Below, piece by piece: positions 42,710 to 52,314 of a DNA stretch of 59,668 nt (position 1 is the stretch's first letter; each line of letters begins with the position of its first letter). The stretch lies in NCBI GenBank assembly GCA_913041495.1, contig CAJWHT010000008.1, positions 1 through 59,668 of the forward strand. The letters are read 5' to 3'. Origin of the DNA: an uncultured Desulfobacteraceae bacterium (lineage in GTDB: Bacteria; Desulfobacterota; Desulfobacteria; Desulfobacterales; Desulfobacteraceae). Position numbers and translations under genes: made by a program. The notes beneath the pieces were generated by a model. The model did not search any database. It was not told the DNA's origin and saw nothing but the letters and a program-made list of their open reading frames with translations.

Positions 42710-44629
42710 TTAGCAGATTGTTAGGGAAGTGTTATCGCCGATTTGTCCCAGTTTTTCCTGCGCCCCCGCCAGCAGATCTCCCAATGCAGCTTCCATGTCC
42801 GATGAATGGGTTCGAACATCTTCGGACAGGCGGCGGGTCTCCCGGGCAGCATCCTTGACAGTTGTCACCCGCTCGGACAGGTCGTGGACATCGTCACTTG
42901 TGGCTTCGGCATTCCGGGCAATCATGTCTGACAGGTCCCGCTGATCCTTAACCGAGTCAAATATACGCGTGCCGGCTTCTGACAAGGTGCCCACAAGGGA
43001 TTCCACTCCTTGGGTTGACTCAATCATCTGGGAGCAGGCCGACTGTATGGCGGATATCTTCGCCTCAATCTCCTGGTTGGCGGCTTCGGTCTGCAGGGAG
43101 AGGTCCCGGACCTCGTTTGCCACCACGGCAAAGCCTTTGCCGGCATCTCCGGCGCGGCTGGCCTCAATTCTGGCATTGAGGGCAAGAAGCTTGGTCTGTC
43201 CGGCAATATTTTTTACGATCTTTATAATTTCTTCAATTTCCTGGGAGGCGGTATTCAGATCCTGGATATTATCCATGGAACGGCGGGTGACCTTATTAAT
43301 ATCCGTGACCAGATCGTTCTGGGTTTCCACCTGTGCATGAATATTCTGAACCGAATTCTGCAGGCTGCCCGCAGCATGGGCCACACTGTCAGTGTTCTGC
43401 TCCGTACGGCCGATGGCCGTGGTGGCAGTATCGCTCTGATCGTTTGTCTTGCCCGCCAGTTCGTACAGGTCAAAGCTGGCGGTTTTCATGGCCTGGGATT
43501 TGGTCTGAAGGTCCTCGATCATCTGGGTCATGGTGAGGATCAATTCCTGAATCACCGCCTGTTCCCGCTGCTTTCTCTCATCCGCGGCCCTCAGGTTCTG
43601 CAGTGCCCCCTGAAATGACTGAAGCACACCGGCCAGGACACCGATTTTATCTTTTCTTTTCTGGTAGGGAATGCTTACGCTTTCACCGGCATTGATCTGT
43701 TCAATGGTCTGGGTGAGCTTTTTGAGAGGACGCTCCACATGAAAGGATGTCATTATATAAAGGACAATGAGGTTCAGGGCGATGGTGATACCCGCGATCA
43801 GCATCATGGTCTTCTGACGCGCGGCTCTGAACGCGCCCAAATCATCTTCCTGGGCCCGTATCTGGTCCACATGATACAGGATCTTTGTCCTGGCCTCTTC
43901 TGCTGCCAGACCTTCATCCGCAAGACGGGCATTGAGTTCGGCTATTTTTTTCTTCAGGGCATCTTCACTGTCGGCGGAAGCTTCTTCGGTCCGGATGATG
44001 GTTTTTATTTTATCCATGTCCCCTTGAGGGTCCAAGGTCTGGATATACATCATGCTGACATTGTCCGTGAACTGCCCCCTGTCGTCGGTCAACCCTTTGG
44101 AAACAATGAGCTGTCCATCTTTTACCTGAACGACAAACTTGCCCTTGGATATGTCCCGGCGCTGCCGCCGCTTGAAATATTTGCCATAGTTGGGACGGCC
44201 TTCCAGGATTTCTTCTCCATCCAGGGTAAACGCCGCCTGAATTTGTTTCTTGACGGCGCCTGCCGGATCCACCGTGAGCATATCGGGAATTTTAAGATAT
44301 TTGGCCTGAAGCTGGGAAATACTTTCTCGAAGTTCGGCGTTCAGTCCGGCATTCAGGTCCAGCAGTGCATTGGTCTTATCACTTACTTCCTGGGTGGATT
44401 TCCAGTTGGTGTAAATGAGAACCCCCATACACAGGTTGGATACCAACCCCACGCCGAGAATAAGCCTCACCCCCACAGTCAGCCAGGTCACTTGGGTTTT
44501 AGGCGCTTCAACACAGACACGTCCGGCATCATTCGTCCGGACAGATGCCTTTGTTTTTATTTTATCTATCCCCTTGTCAAAGAGTACCGTCAACCCATTT
44601 TCAACCCTGGAAACCACACTTAAACTCAT
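42710..44629 (-). CDS. Methyl-accepting chemotaxis protein
   Basis: The 639-residue protein has one transmembrane helix near 49-73, a periplasmic sensor region of about 200 residues with a coiled-coil end ([19 protein letters not shown]), and a second helix near 273-297. A HAMP linker ([18 protein letters not shown]) and a cytoplasmic signalling hairpin with [20 protein letters not shown] follow. A 45-residue cytoplasmic N-terminal tail before TM1 is uncommon. GGTGGA precedes the ATG. Its place directly upstream of pst suggests phosphate-related taxis, but it might be independent. Confidence 0.93.
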   Translation of the reverse strand: MSLSVVSRVENGLTVLFDKGIDKIKTKASVRTNDAGRVCVEAPKTQVTWLTVGVRLILGVGLVSNLCMGVLIYTNWKSTQEVSDKTNALLDLNAGLNAELRESISQLQAKYLKIPDMLTVDPAGAVKKQIQAAFTLDGEEILEGRPNYGKYFKRRQRRDISKGKFVVQVKDGQLIVSKGLTDDRGQFTDNVSMMYIQTLDPQGDMDKIKTIIRTEEASADSEDALKKKIAELNARLADEGLAAEEARTKILYHVDQIRAQEDDLGAFRAARQKTMMLIAGITIALNLIVLYIMTSFHVERPLKKLTQTIEQINAGESVSIPYQKRKDKIGVLAGVLQSFQGALQNLRAADERKQREQAVIQELILTMTQMIEDLQTKSQAMKTASFDLYELAGKTNDQSDTATTAIGRTEQNTDSVAHAAGSLQNSVQNIHAQVETQNDLVTDINKVTRRSMDNIQDLNTASQEIEEIIKIVKNIAGQTKLLALNARIEASRAGDAGKGFAVVANEVRDLSLQTEAANQEIEAKISAIQSACSQMIESTQGVESLVGTLSEAGTRIFDSVKDQRDLSDMIARNAEATSDDVHDLSERVTTVKDAARETRRLSEDVRTHSSDMEAALGDLLAGAQEKLGQIGDNTSLTIC

Positions 44630-44833
44630 GTTCTTCCACCCCGTTACGGAATTAGTGTCATTATCTGGGCTGGTTTAACATTCGTTTATTAGGGATTGAT
44701 TAGAATAAAATGAGCAAACGATACCCTTTGGGCCCGCAAGCGATAAGATCGTCTTGTCCCGTTTTACCGAAACGCTTTAGATTGTATGGAGAACCCTCAG
44801 ATTTTTGGAGGTATAGAAAAACCAATACCTTGG

Positions 44834-45466
44834 TTAGTTTTTTTCCTTCAATTTTTCCACCAGGTCGTTAAATGACTGGCGCTCAAGAATCTGGTCGAAC
44901 TGAGACCTGTAATTGCCGATCATACTCACCCCTTCGATCACCATATCGTAGATCATCCAAAGGTCGTCTTTTTTCCTGTACATCCTGTAGTTGATGGGGA
45001 TTTCCAGATCCTTGGTAATGATTTTGGTATCCACCTGTGCCTTTTTTTCAGTTACCCGCTCATTCAAGAAGGCTACTTTTTCGTCTGTATACGCATCAAT
45101 CTTGGCCATGTAGGTGTCTTCGAGAAGAGTGCCGAACAGCTCCGTAAATGACTCCTTTTCCGTGTCGGATATCTGTCGCCAGTGCCTGCCGAGGCTCAAC
45201 TGGGACATTTTGCGATAATCAAACCGCTGTCTTGCTATACGGCGGAGTTTATCCTTTTTTTCCTCCCGCAGGCCGTCAGCTTTCAGGGCCGGGTCACGGA
45301 GTACTCCCAAAATATCCTGGATGGTGGTTTCAAGCTGGGCCTTGGGAGATCCCGTATCTGCCCACACCGGCATAAAAAGGCACAGCCCCAGGACGATCCC
45401 GCCACTTATATATAACAGGACAGCGTTCTTTACCGTTGAATTTTTATTGGCAGTTTTTTTCATCAT
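44834..45466 (-). CDS. mlaC: MlaC-like phospholipid-binding periplasmic protein
   Basis: The 210-residue protein has a signal peptide (NAVLLYISGGIVLGLCLFMP, cleavage after VWA near residue 36) and an MlaC/Ttg2D domain (RFDYRKMSQLSLGRHWRQIS, YRMYRKKDDLWMIYDMVIEG). MlaC shuttles phospholipids between the outer-membrane and inner-membrane Mla complexes. It is the last gene of the operon mlaF-mlaE-mlaD-STAS-mlaC. About 200 bases without a gene separate it from the chemoreceptor start (44630-44833). Confidence 0.92.
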   Translation of the reverse strand: MMKKTANKNSTVKNAVLLYISGGIVLGLCLFMPVWADTGSPKAQLETTIQDILGVLRDPALKADGLREEKKDKLRRIARQRFDYRKMSQLSLGRHWRQISDTEKESFTELFGTLLEDTYMAKIDAYTDEKVAFLNERVTEKKAQVDTKIITKDLEIPINYRMYRKKDDLWMIYDMVIEGVSMIGNYRSQFDQILERQSFNDLVEKLKEKN

Positions 45467-45513
45467 CCCGCAGGCATCTTCCTCAAATACATCTTTGGCC
45501 GAGCCCCCTCAAA

Positions 45514-45858
45514 TCATTGCTTCATGGCAGCCAGGGCCGCATCGGCATCCGGTTCAATCGTAAACACCTTGTCCAATTTTGTAAGGGACAGGGCGTTGAA
45601 TACCGTTTCCCCCAACCCGGTGAGCACAAATTTGCGGTTTTCCTTTTTGCTCCACTGAAGCCCCTCCACAAGGGTCGCAATACCGGAGCTGTCCATAAAG
45701 GAGACCTGGCTTAAGTCAACCACGACACCCGGGGTGGACGGTTTGAAAAAAGGCAGCAGGGTGTCCCTGAGATTAGGAGAGGTGAACATATCGATTTCCC
45801 CCTGTACAAATACCAGGGCAATACCGTTTTCTTCCTTGGTGTTTATTGAAAATCCCAT
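45514..45858 (-). CDS. STAS-domain protein (MlaB-like / anti-sigma-factor antagonist)
   Basis: The 114-residue protein is a single STAS domain with EIDMFTSPNLRD and the phosphorylatable motif DSSGIATL (D56, S57, S58). In the Mla complex a STAS protein, MlaB, binds the ATPase, and position between mlaD (7-base gap) and mlaC fits that role. Unlike typical MlaB it keeps the DSSG motif of SpoIIAA/RsbV proteins that are phosphorylated by RsbW-type kinases. Such a kinase is encoded in the divergent operon at 49652-50104. Confidence 0.88.
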   Translation of the reverse strand: MGFSINTKEENGIALVFVQGEIDMFTSPNLRDTLLPFFKPSTPGVVVDLSQVSFMDSSGIATLVEGLQWSKKENRKFVLTGLGETVFNALSLTKLDKVFTIEPDADAALAAMKQ

Positions 45859-45865
45859 GGCTTGT

Positions 45866-46303
45866 CTACTTTTCGAAAATATATTTGCTGATCAGTTCTT
45901 CAATGCTGATGGCGGACTCGGTATCCATCAGCGCGTCATTTTCTTCCAGAATATCTTCTGATCCGCCCGGCGACAGTTTTATAAACTTGTCGCCGATGAT
46001 GCCTTTGGTGCGGATGGATGCAATGGTATCGTCACTAATCTCAGTGCCCTTTCGGATCTCCATGTCAACACGGGCATTGTACTCTTCCAGAGAAATCCGT
46101 TTAACCTTACCCACCGGCACCCCGGCGATTTCAACGGTGGCACCGGGTTCCAGCCCCTCAATGGACCCGAAGGTGGCGGAAATATTGTAGGTATCCGATC
46201 CGAACAGCTCAACGGCTCCCAGGTTGACGGAGAGATAGATGAGACAGGTCATGCCCAGGATCATGAAGAGCCCTACTGAGATTTCAGTGCTTTTTTTATA
46301 CAT
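45866..46303 (-). CDS. mlaD: MlaD-like MCE-domain protein
   Basis: The 145-residue protein has one N-terminal membrane helix (VGLFMILGMTCLIYLSVNLG) and a single MCE domain (TFGSIEGLEPGATVEIAGVP, GIIGDKFIKLSPGG). MlaD forms the periplasmic hexameric ring that receives lipid on the transporter. It is short but complete. It lies 17 bases after mlaE and seven before the STAS gene. Confidence 0.92.
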   Translation of the reverse strand: MYKKSTEISVGLFMILGMTCLIYLSVNLGAVELFGSDTYNISATFGSIEGLEPGATVEIAGVPVGKVKRISLEEYNARVDMEIRKGTEISDDTIASIRTKGIIGDKFIKLSPGGSEDILEENDALMDTESAISIEELISKYIFEK

Positions 46304-46320
46304 GATGGTTAATTTAAATC

Positions 46321-47100
46321 CTATAGCAGTAAAGATGTCAAGATATAATCCATGACCAGTATGGCCAGGGAAGAAAAGACCACTGCCTGGGTGGTGGCAC
46401 GGCTGACGCCTTCGGTGGTGGCCTGGGCCGTATAGCCCATGAAGGAACAGATCCAGGCGATCACAAGACCAAAAGTCAGGGATTTGAGAACGCCGCCGAA
46501 AATATCGGTAAAGGTCACAGCGGAGACCATCTTTCCGAAATAGGCCCCTTCATTCACCCCCAGAAGCTTCACCCCCACAAGGTACCCCCCGAATATCCCC
46601 ACCACATTGAAAAAGGCGGTGAGCAGCGGAAGAGAGATGATACCGGCAAGAATTTTCGGGCTGATCACATATTTTAAAGGATCAATGGCCATCATCTCAA
46701 GGGCCGGGAACTGGTCTGTAATTTTCATGATGCCGATTTCCGCTGCCATGGCAGACCCTGCGCGCCCTGTCACCATCAGCGCACAGAGCACAGGCCCCAG
46801 TTCCCGGATGATGGACAGGGCCACGGCAGACCCCAGGAGCGCTTCCGCACCGAACTGGGTCAGGGTATGGTGTCCCTGAAGCCCTAAAACCATGCCGGTA
46901 AACAGACCGGTTACAAAAACGATAAGCAGAGATTTAGATCCGATAAATTCGATTTCCTTGATCAGCCGGCCCGGCCGAAGCGGCCTTAAAAATCCCTGGA
47001 AAATGGCCAGACAAAGAAAGATACCGCTCCTGCCGAATATCTGTATCCGGTTCAGTGTCCATCGGCCCAGCATCGCAGGCAAATTAAATATCTCAGTCAT
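46321..47100 (-). CDS. mlaE: MlaE-like lipid transport permease
   Basis: The 259-residue protein has the MlaE/YrbE permease signature (LRPLRPGRLIKEIEFIGSKS, GRAGSAMAAEIGIMKITDQ) and about five membrane helices. AGGACACC precedes the ATG. It forms the inner-membrane core of the Mla ABC transporter with MlaF and MlaD and moves phospholipids to keep outer-membrane asymmetry. It starts nine bases after mlaF. Confidence 0.94.
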   Translation of the reverse strand: MTEIFNLPAMLGRWTLNRIQIFGRSGIFLCLAIFQGFLRPLRPGRLIKEIEFIGSKSLLIVFVTGLFTGMVLGLQGHHTLTQFGAEALLGSAVALSIIRELGPVLCALMVTGRAGSAMAAEIGIMKITDQFPALEMMAIDPLKYVISPKILAGIISLPLLTAFFNVVGIFGGYLVGVKLLGVNEGAYFGKMVSAVTFTDIFGGVLKSLTFGLVIAWICSFMGYTAQATTEGVSRATTQAVVFSSLAILVMDYILTSLLL

Positions 47101-47109
47101 GGTGTCCTG

Positions 47110-47892
47110 TCAGCTTAAAATTTCATCCAGATAGTTCTTGTCGGTCCGGGTAAACGGGATCGGCCCTTCTGGATTGCCGTTTATGAATTGGATTACCCGC
47201 GGGTCCGTCGAATTCCGGATCTCCTCCACCGTGCCTTCGGCAATAATGTCACCGTAATAAAGGATAATGATCCGGTCTGCGATCCTGAAACAAGATTCGA
47301 TATCATGGGATACCACCACAGAGGTGATGTTCAGTTTCCGGTTCAAATCCCGGATCAGTTTATCGATTACGCCTGTGGAAATGGGATCCAGGCCGGAGGT
47401 GGGTTCATCGTAGAATATGATTTTCGGGTCCATAACAATGGCACGGGCCAGCCCCACCCGCTTCATCATCCCGCCGGAAAGCTGCGAAGGCATCAAATCT
47501 TCGGTCCCCCGGAGTCCCACCATCTCAAGTTTCATGGTAACGATGGTTTTAATCACATTATCTGCAATCTGGGTATGTTCCCGCAACGGAAATGCGATAT
47601 TTTCAAATATAGTTAAATAGTTGAACAGGGCAGCCCCCTGAAACAGCATCCCCATCTTTTTGCGTTTTTCATAGAGCTGCTCCCGGGTGGCCCTTGTCAG
47701 ATCCAGCCCGTCAAAAAGCACCTCTCCTGAATCAGGTTTTTCAAGGCCTGTGACCTGACGCAGCAGCGTACTTTTCCCCGATCCGCTGCCCCCCAGTATC
47801 ACCGTAACCTTTCCGGTCTCAAACCGGCAGTTCAGATGATTGGAAGCCACAACGCTTCCGTACTTTTTAACGAGATTTTTAACAATGACCAT
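47110..47892 (-). CDS. mlaF: MlaF-like lipid transport ATPase
   Basis: The chosen ATG at 47892 follows AAGGTG; GTG at 47904 is an alternative. The 260-residue ATPase has Walker A GGSGSGKSTLLRQV, signature QLSGGMMKRVGLARA and Walker B IIFYDEPTSGLDP. The SGGMxKRV signature is typical for MlaF. It powers lipid transport by MlaE. First gene of the operon; 430 bases of non-coding DNA separate it from the divergent phosphatase gene. Confidence 0.94.
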   Translation of the reverse strand: MVIVKNLVKKYGSVVASNHLNCRFETGKVTVILGGSGSGKSTLLRQVTGLEKPDSGEVLFDGLDLTRATREQLYEKRKKMGMLFQGAALFNYLTIFENIAFPLREHTQIADNVIKTIVTMKLEMVGLRGTEDLMPSQLSGGMMKRVGLARAIVMDPKIIFYDEPTSGLDPISTGVIDKLIRDLNRKLNITSVVVSHDIESCFRIADRIIILYYGDIIAEGTVEEIRNSTDPRVIQFINGNPEGPIPFTRTDKNYLDEILS

Positions 47893-48283
47893 GATTACGT
47901 TCACCTTATCAGATTGATCATTTTAGATACCCCAAGGTACCGGGCCTGTCAACGATAAAGCCGAAAGTGAACGCCCACGGACTGAATTTGTGCCCGGGTC
48001 TTTACAAACCGGGCCGGGTATACTTTAATATATAAATCTTATGCCTTACGAAAGGATTTACCACGTTTGCGAAAGGGATCTTTTCCAAAACATGATGCAA
48101 CGCAATGCTTTATCTTTGCTCCTTTTGATTTTTTCATATGCACCGGCAGCACCGGGCGGATGCCGGCGCAAACCAGCATATGAGCGCAGGTGATCTATCG
48201 GGTAAAATCCGGAAAGTTATGAAAAAGACAACCGCTAAAGACGCGGAAAACACAGGAAATAAAACAGGCAAGGAACCCAAGGA
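47893..48283. other. Intergenic region between divergent mla and RsbU-like operons
   Basis: The region has no supported gene. It holds a GC-rich dyad, CCGGCA (48143-48148) against TGCCGG (48161-48166), flanked by two CATATG sites. A run of A-rich DNA leads to the promoter at 48284. Promoters for mlaF should lie in its left part but match no consensus clearly. Confidence 0.5.
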
Positions 48284-48312
48284 TTGACAAACCCGTCAGG
48301 GGTTTATATAGA
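48284..48312 (+). promoter_or_regulatory. Strong sigma-70-type promoter
   Basis: TTGACA (48284-48289) and TATAGA (48307-48312) are separated by exactly 17 bases. Transcription would start near 48319. That is only five bases before the ATG at 48324, which argues for the internal start at 48351, where AAGGGA lies upstream. Confidence 0.6.
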
Positions 48313-48350
48313 AAATATCGCGTATGGAAAATACCAGCCTAAGGGATAAA

Positions 48351-49655
48351 ATGATACACGACCGGTCTACTGAGTTAAATGCATGCATGAACAAGGTGGC
48401 GCGGCTGAGCAACTGTGTTGAAATCGCGAACCTTATTAATTCGGAACTCTCCTTAGGAAAGCTTTTAAGTTCCGTGATGGAAACCACAAAAGCTGCCTTT
48501 CAGGCCGACTCTGTCAGTCTGCTGCTCCGGGAGGAAAAAACCGGCGATCTGGTGTTTCATATTGCCCTCGGAGATGTGGGGGATGAAATCAAAGAAATAT
48601 TCCGGTTGAAAAAAGGCAGCGGTATCGCAGGGTATGTGGCAGAAACAAAAACGCCTTTGAATATCGCTGATGTGTATGACCATCCGCGGTTCTCCCCGGA
48701 CTACGATCGAAAAACAAATTACCGGACCCGGTCCATGCTCTGTGTGCCCCTTCGCGCCAGGGGAAGAATCCTGGGGGTCATTCAGGTGCTGAACAAGCTG
48801 ACACCCCCTTATACCTTCTCCAATGAAGAGCTGGAGATGCTCATAACCATCGGCTCCAGTGCGGCGGTGGCCATTGACACCGCCCAGATACACCGGCAGA
48901 TTATCCGCAAAGAAACCCTGGAGCGGGATCTTTCCCTGGCCAGGGAAGTTCAGCAAAGTTTCCTGCCTGCCACCCTGCCCGATATACCGGGCTATGATTT
49001 CTCCGCCCTGAACCGCCCGGCCCTTGAAATCGGGGGGGATTTCTACAACTTTTTTATCCTGCCGGACAACCGGGTGGGTATTGTTCTCGGCGACGTTTCC
49101 GGCAAGGGCATTGCCGCGGCGTTGTTCATGGCCAGGCTGACCAGTGACATCCAGCATTCGGCCATGCACGGCCACACGCCCTCACAAGTGCTGGAAACCG
49201 TTAATGACCAGCTCTGCCAAAGGGCCAAACACGGCATGTTTGTTACCCTCGTCTATATGCTACTCGAACCGGATACGGGGCATATCGCCCTTGCCAATGC
49301 AGGCCACCTGTTTCCATTGCGCACGGACGAGGGATCTGCCTCGACACTGGGGTCCGACAATTCCAAAGGTCCGCCTCTGGGCATTCTTTCCGGACTCACG
49401 TTTGAACAGGAAGAGTTTATGCTGGCACCAGGCCAGTCTATTACCCTCTATACTGACGGTATCACTGAGGCCAAAAACAGCAGGGGAGATCTCTTCGGGA
49501 TGGACCGGCTGCTGGAGATTCTCCGCAGCGGCATGACCGCATCCGACAATATTGTCACCAGCGTCTCTTCTGCTGTGGAAAAATTCAGCCTTGACCACGG
49601 CAGAAGCGACGACATTACCCTGCTCACCCTTGTCCGTCAAAGGAGAACAACGTGA
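48351..49655 (+). CDS. GAF-domain PP2C-type serine phosphatase (RsbU-like)
   Basis: An ATG at 48324 lies in the same frame, but the start at 48351 has AAGGG five bases away and suits the promoter. A GAF domain (about residues 20-170: SLLLREEKTGDLVFHIALGD, RTRSMLCVPLRARGRILGVI) is followed by a helical linker and a SpoIIE/RsbU phosphatase domain. Metal sites are in EIGGDFYNFF, LGDVSGKGIAAALFM and DDITLLTLV. It would dephosphorylate a STAS anti-sigma antagonist. Its stop overlaps the start of an RsbW-like kinase gene by four bases. Confidence 0.92.
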   Translation: MIHDRSTELNACMNKVARLSNCVEIANLINSELSLGKLLSSVMETTKAAFQADSVSLLLREEKTGDLVFHIALGDVGDEIKEIFRLKKGSGIAGYVAETKTPLNIADVYDHPRFSPDYDRKTNYRTRSMLCVPLRARGRILGVIQVLNKLTPPYTFSNEELEMLITIGSSAAVAIDTAQIHRQIIRKETLERDLSLAREVQQSFLPATLPDIPGYDFSALNRPALEIGGDFYNFFILPDNRVGIVLGDVSGKGIAAALFMARLTSDIQHSAMHGHTPSQVLETVNDQLCQRAKHGMFVTLVYMLLEPDTGHIALANAGHLFPLRTDEGSASTLGSDNSKGPPLGILSGLTFEQEEFMLAPGQSITLYTDGITEAKNSRGDLFGMDRLLEILRSGMTASDNIVTSVSSAVEKFSLDHGRSDDITLLTLVRQRRTT

Positions 49656-50104
49656 TGGGCCAAAATAACGCTGACCGGAATACCAAGCAGGCCATAAACC
49701 AGACTATGGAATTGTCCATTCCGTCACACCCCAGATTTCTTCAGGTGGTACGGGCGATGATGAGCCGGGTGGCAGCCATGTTAAATATTCCGGACGCCAA
49801 AACAGGAAGCATTGTACTGGCTGTTGACGAGGCCTGCTCAAACATAATCAAACACGCATACTTCAACGACCCGTCCGGCGTTATTGAATTTTCCATCACC
49901 CCTGGCAAAACCCGCCTGGAAATTGCCATCACCGATTACGGTAAATCCTGCGACATGAACCTGATGAAACCCAGAGAGCTGGACGACATCCGCCCCGGCG
50001 GTCTTGGTACCTATATCATCGGTCAAGTGATGGATGAGGTGGAATACCACTGCGGCAATAACGGAAAAAACCAAATCAAAATGGTCACCCGCCTGATGCC
50101 CTGA
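49652..50104 (+). CDS. RsbW-like serine kinase / anti-sigma factor (HATPase)
   Basis: The 150-residue protein is a lone GHKL ATPase domain with the N-box VDEACSNIIKHAY, ITDYGKSCD and the glycine-rich lid PGGLGTYII. Such proteins bind a sigma factor or phosphorylate a STAS protein on Ser. Overlap of its start with the phosphatase stop (ATGA) means coupled synthesis. No sigma factor gene is adjacent; the nearest STAS protein is in the divergent mla operon. Confidence 0.9.
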   Translation: MMGQNNADRNTKQAINQTMELSIPSHPRFLQVVRAMMSRVAAMLNIPDAKTGSIVLAVDEACSNIIKHAYFNDPSGVIEFSITPGKTRLEIAITDYGKSCDMNLMKPRELDDIRPGGLGTYIIGQVMDEVEYHCGNNGKNQIKMVTRLMP

Positions 50105-50141
50105 TACCCGGCCTCCAAGCCTTAAATTCACACGGGACAAA

Positions 50142-50191
50142 AAAAGCCTCCCTTGTCCAGCCGATTTACCGGCCGGACAAAGGAGGCTTTT
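50142..50191. terminator. Bidirectional terminator
   Basis: AAAAGCCTCC...TTGTCC pairs with GGACAA...GGAGGCTTTT around a GCCG/CGGC inner stem, with A- and T-runs at the ends. It lies between the RsbW-like gene and the converging 185-residue hypothetical gene. Confidence 0.9.
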
Positions 50192-50209
50192 CGTTTTAAT
50201 GGAGGCCTT

Positions 50210-50767
50210 CTAACTCAGTTTACTTACGATTGCTTCAATGGTCTCGTAAGAAAATGGCTGGGACAGATGCTTACCACCGGATGCAGGCAACGGTTCCTGA
50301 GGTTTATGTCCGGAACCTGTGAACCCTGCAATCCGCTCATCCCCGAACTTGATACGGTAATTGGGACGTATTCCCTTCCCCGTGGTGCCAAGGAACACCT
50401 GGGATGCCTTATCGTCCGCCATATTGGCAAACATTTTCTTTAAAAAAACATCTGACAGTCCGGCGATCCGCTCTTCATCCCATTCAATCATGGATTTGCC
50501 GCCGGAACCGGACCTGCTGGCGGTTTTCCGCTTGGCTTTAAGCTTAGACAGCTTGCCCGAAAGCGCGTTGATTTTCATGCCCAGGTTCTTGACCGACCGC
50601 TTCTGAATTTCCCCTTCGGCCTGGGGACGCAACGCATCCAGTTCACCGTTAACCTCTTCAAAACATGCCTTGGATTCCTCCACGGCTTTCTTCTCAATCA
50701 ACTGGTCAATCTGTTCGCACATGCGGTTGATGGATTGCCTGGATTCACGGAATTTGTTGGGCTCCAT
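50210..50767 (-). CDS. Hypothetical protein, 185 aa, N-terminal coiled coil
   Basis: AAAGGAGG six bases before the ATG at 50767 fixes the start. The N-terminal 90 residues are helical and charged (RQSINRMCEQIDQLIEKKAV, LSGKLSKLKAKRK), then a Gly/Ser linker and a folded C-terminal part (SDVFLKKMFANMADDKASQV, GSGHKPQEPLPASGGK). No catalytic motif is recognised. The segment 50768-51008 upstream has no gene. Confidence 0.65.
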   Translation of the reverse strand: MEPNKFRESRQSINRMCEQIDQLIEKKAVEESKACFEEVNGELDALRPQAEGEIQKRSVKNLGMKINALSGKLSKLKAKRKTASRSGSGGKSMIEWDEERIAGLSDVFLKKMFANMADDKASQVFLGTTGKGIRPNYRIKFGDERIAGFTGSGHKPQEPLPASGGKHLSQPFSYETIEAIVSKLS

Positions 50768-51008
50768 TCTGCCTCCTTTGAACTCTATGTTATGCGGGAT
50801 CTTAAACCACCAGGCAGATGAAACAATCGGCTTGCTTAGAAAGGGACTTTTCAATCAGCAGCTACTTCCAGTGATCTAAAAAACTCTGCGTTAAATATCT
50901 TTAATCGTTCAAAGAATCCTACACCGATAGGAAAAAGATTTCAAGGGGTGCCAACAAAAGTGGAAGCGTACGGTTAGACATCACCCTGAAAAAAGGGCAG
51001 AAGCAGGC

Positions 51009-51482
51009 TCAAGATCGTTTGACAATGGCTGCAAACCGGCCACGGGTAAGGGCCGCCAGGTCCTTTGGGGCCAGGCAAATCTGAAGCCCCCGTTTACCCG
51101 CGCTGACGTAGATGGTGTCAAATGCGTTGGCAGAATCGTCAATGACTGTGGGCAGCCCTTTTTTCTGTCCGATAGGGCTGACACCGCCGGTGAGGTAGCC
51201 TGTTGTCCTTTCCACAATGGTTTTGTCCGCCATGGCGGTCTTTTTAACGCCGACAGCTTTTGCAAATGCCTTGAGATCAAGCTGCCCCGACACCGGCACT
51301 ACTGCCACGGCCAGATCTTTGGGGCCTGTGGCTACCACCAGGGTTTTAAAAAGCCTTTCCTCGGGCATCCCGAGTTTTTCTGCAGCCTCACGGCCGAAGG
51401 CACGCACCGACGGATCATGGTCGTACTCATGGAGGGTATAGGGGATTTTTGCCTTTTTGGCTTTGGCTACGGCTGGTGTCAT
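51009..51482 (-). CDS. ybaK: YbaK-type Cys-tRNA(Pro)/aminoacyl-tRNA deacylase
   Basis: The 157-residue protein has the YbaK/ProX features: KTLVVATGPKDLAVAVVPVS, the conserved lysine segment and the GGVSPIGQKKGLPTVID loop that defines the YbaK subgroup. It clears mis-charged tRNAs in trans. Length is standard. It is divergent from ribonuclease HI across about 120 bases. Confidence 0.92.
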   Translation of the reverse strand: MTPAVAKAKKAKIPYTLHEYDHDPSVRAFGREAAEKLGMPEERLFKTLVVATGPKDLAVAVVPVSGQLDLKAFAKAVGVKKTAMADKTIVERTTGYLTGGVSPIGQKKGLPTVIDDSANAFDTIYVSAGKRGLQICLAPKDLAALTRGRFAAIVKRS

Positions 51483-51603
51483 GGCGCTCTTTATACCAGT
51501 TCCCCGGGCAGATTGCCACCTTTTACCAAGGCCTTGAATTTTGGCTGTGCCTCACGGCATTCTGTCCTTTACTTCACCGTTCTTTGGCCGTATATTCCCC
51601 CCC

Positions 51604-52314
51604 ATGAAATACTATGCTGTTGCAAACGGACGAACCACAGGGATATTCACCTCCTGGCCCGAAGCGGAACGCCAGGTCAAAGGCTTTGCCGGAGCCAAAT
51701 ATAAAAGTTTTAAATCCAAAGCAGAGGCCGAGGCGTTTCTCAAAAACCCGGAATACGCCTCTCAAAAACAGAAGAAGCGCCCCCCGGCCAAGTCAAGCCG
51801 GAACGCCGGCGCTCCAGACAATTATCCTAAGGATGCGGTGATCGTGTATACGGACGGCGGTGCAATCGGCAATCCCGGTCCCGGCGGCTACGGAGTGGTG
51901 TTCGAGGACGGAGACGAATACGCCGGCGGCTATAACCTGACCACCAACAACCGTATGGAATTGATGGCTGTCATTGTTGCGCTGGAAGCACTTCAGGGCG
52001 AGCGCCGCCCCATCGTTCTGCATTCCGATTCCCGTTACGTGCTCAACGGTATTACCAAAGGCTGGGCCCGGGGATGGAAAAAACGGGGATGGAAAAAATC
52101 CGACGGCAACCCTGCCCTGAATCCCGATCTTTGGGAAAAACTATTGAACCTGCTGCCCGGTCTGGATATCCGTTTCCAATGGGTGAAAGGACATGCGGGT
52201 GATCCCCTGAACGAAGCCTGCGACCATCTGGCCAACAGCACCGCCCGGAAAACCGGGCTTCCCGACGACAACGGCTATCTTGCCACACTTTCCAACAAGG
52301 AACCCGAAAAATGA
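51604..52314 (+). CDS. rnhA: Ribonuclease HI with N-terminal viroplasmin-type hybrid-binding domain
   Basis: The start MKYYAVANGRTTGIFTSWPE at 51604 begins the viroplasmin-like RNA/DNA hybrid-binding domain (1-45); a 21-codon upstream extension is unnecessary. No clear Shine-Dalgarno is seen. A basic linker (KQKKRPPAK) leads to the RNase H domain with catalytic D84, E119, D142 and D207, all present. It degrades RNA in RNA/DNA hybrids. Its stop overlaps the nitrilase-family gene by four bases (ATGA), so both are co-translated. Confidence 0.94.
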   Translation: MKYYAVANGRTTGIFTSWPEAERQVKGFAGAKYKSFKSKAEAEAFLKNPEYASQKQKKRPPAKSSRNAGAPDNYPKDAVIVYTDGGAIGNPGPGGYGVVFEDGDEYAGGYNLTTNNRMELMAVIVALEALQGERRPIVLHSDSRYVLNGITKGWARGWKKRGWKKSDGNPALNPDLWEKLLNLLPGLDIRFQWVKGHAGDPLNEACDHLANSTARKTGLPDDNGYLATLSNKEPEK

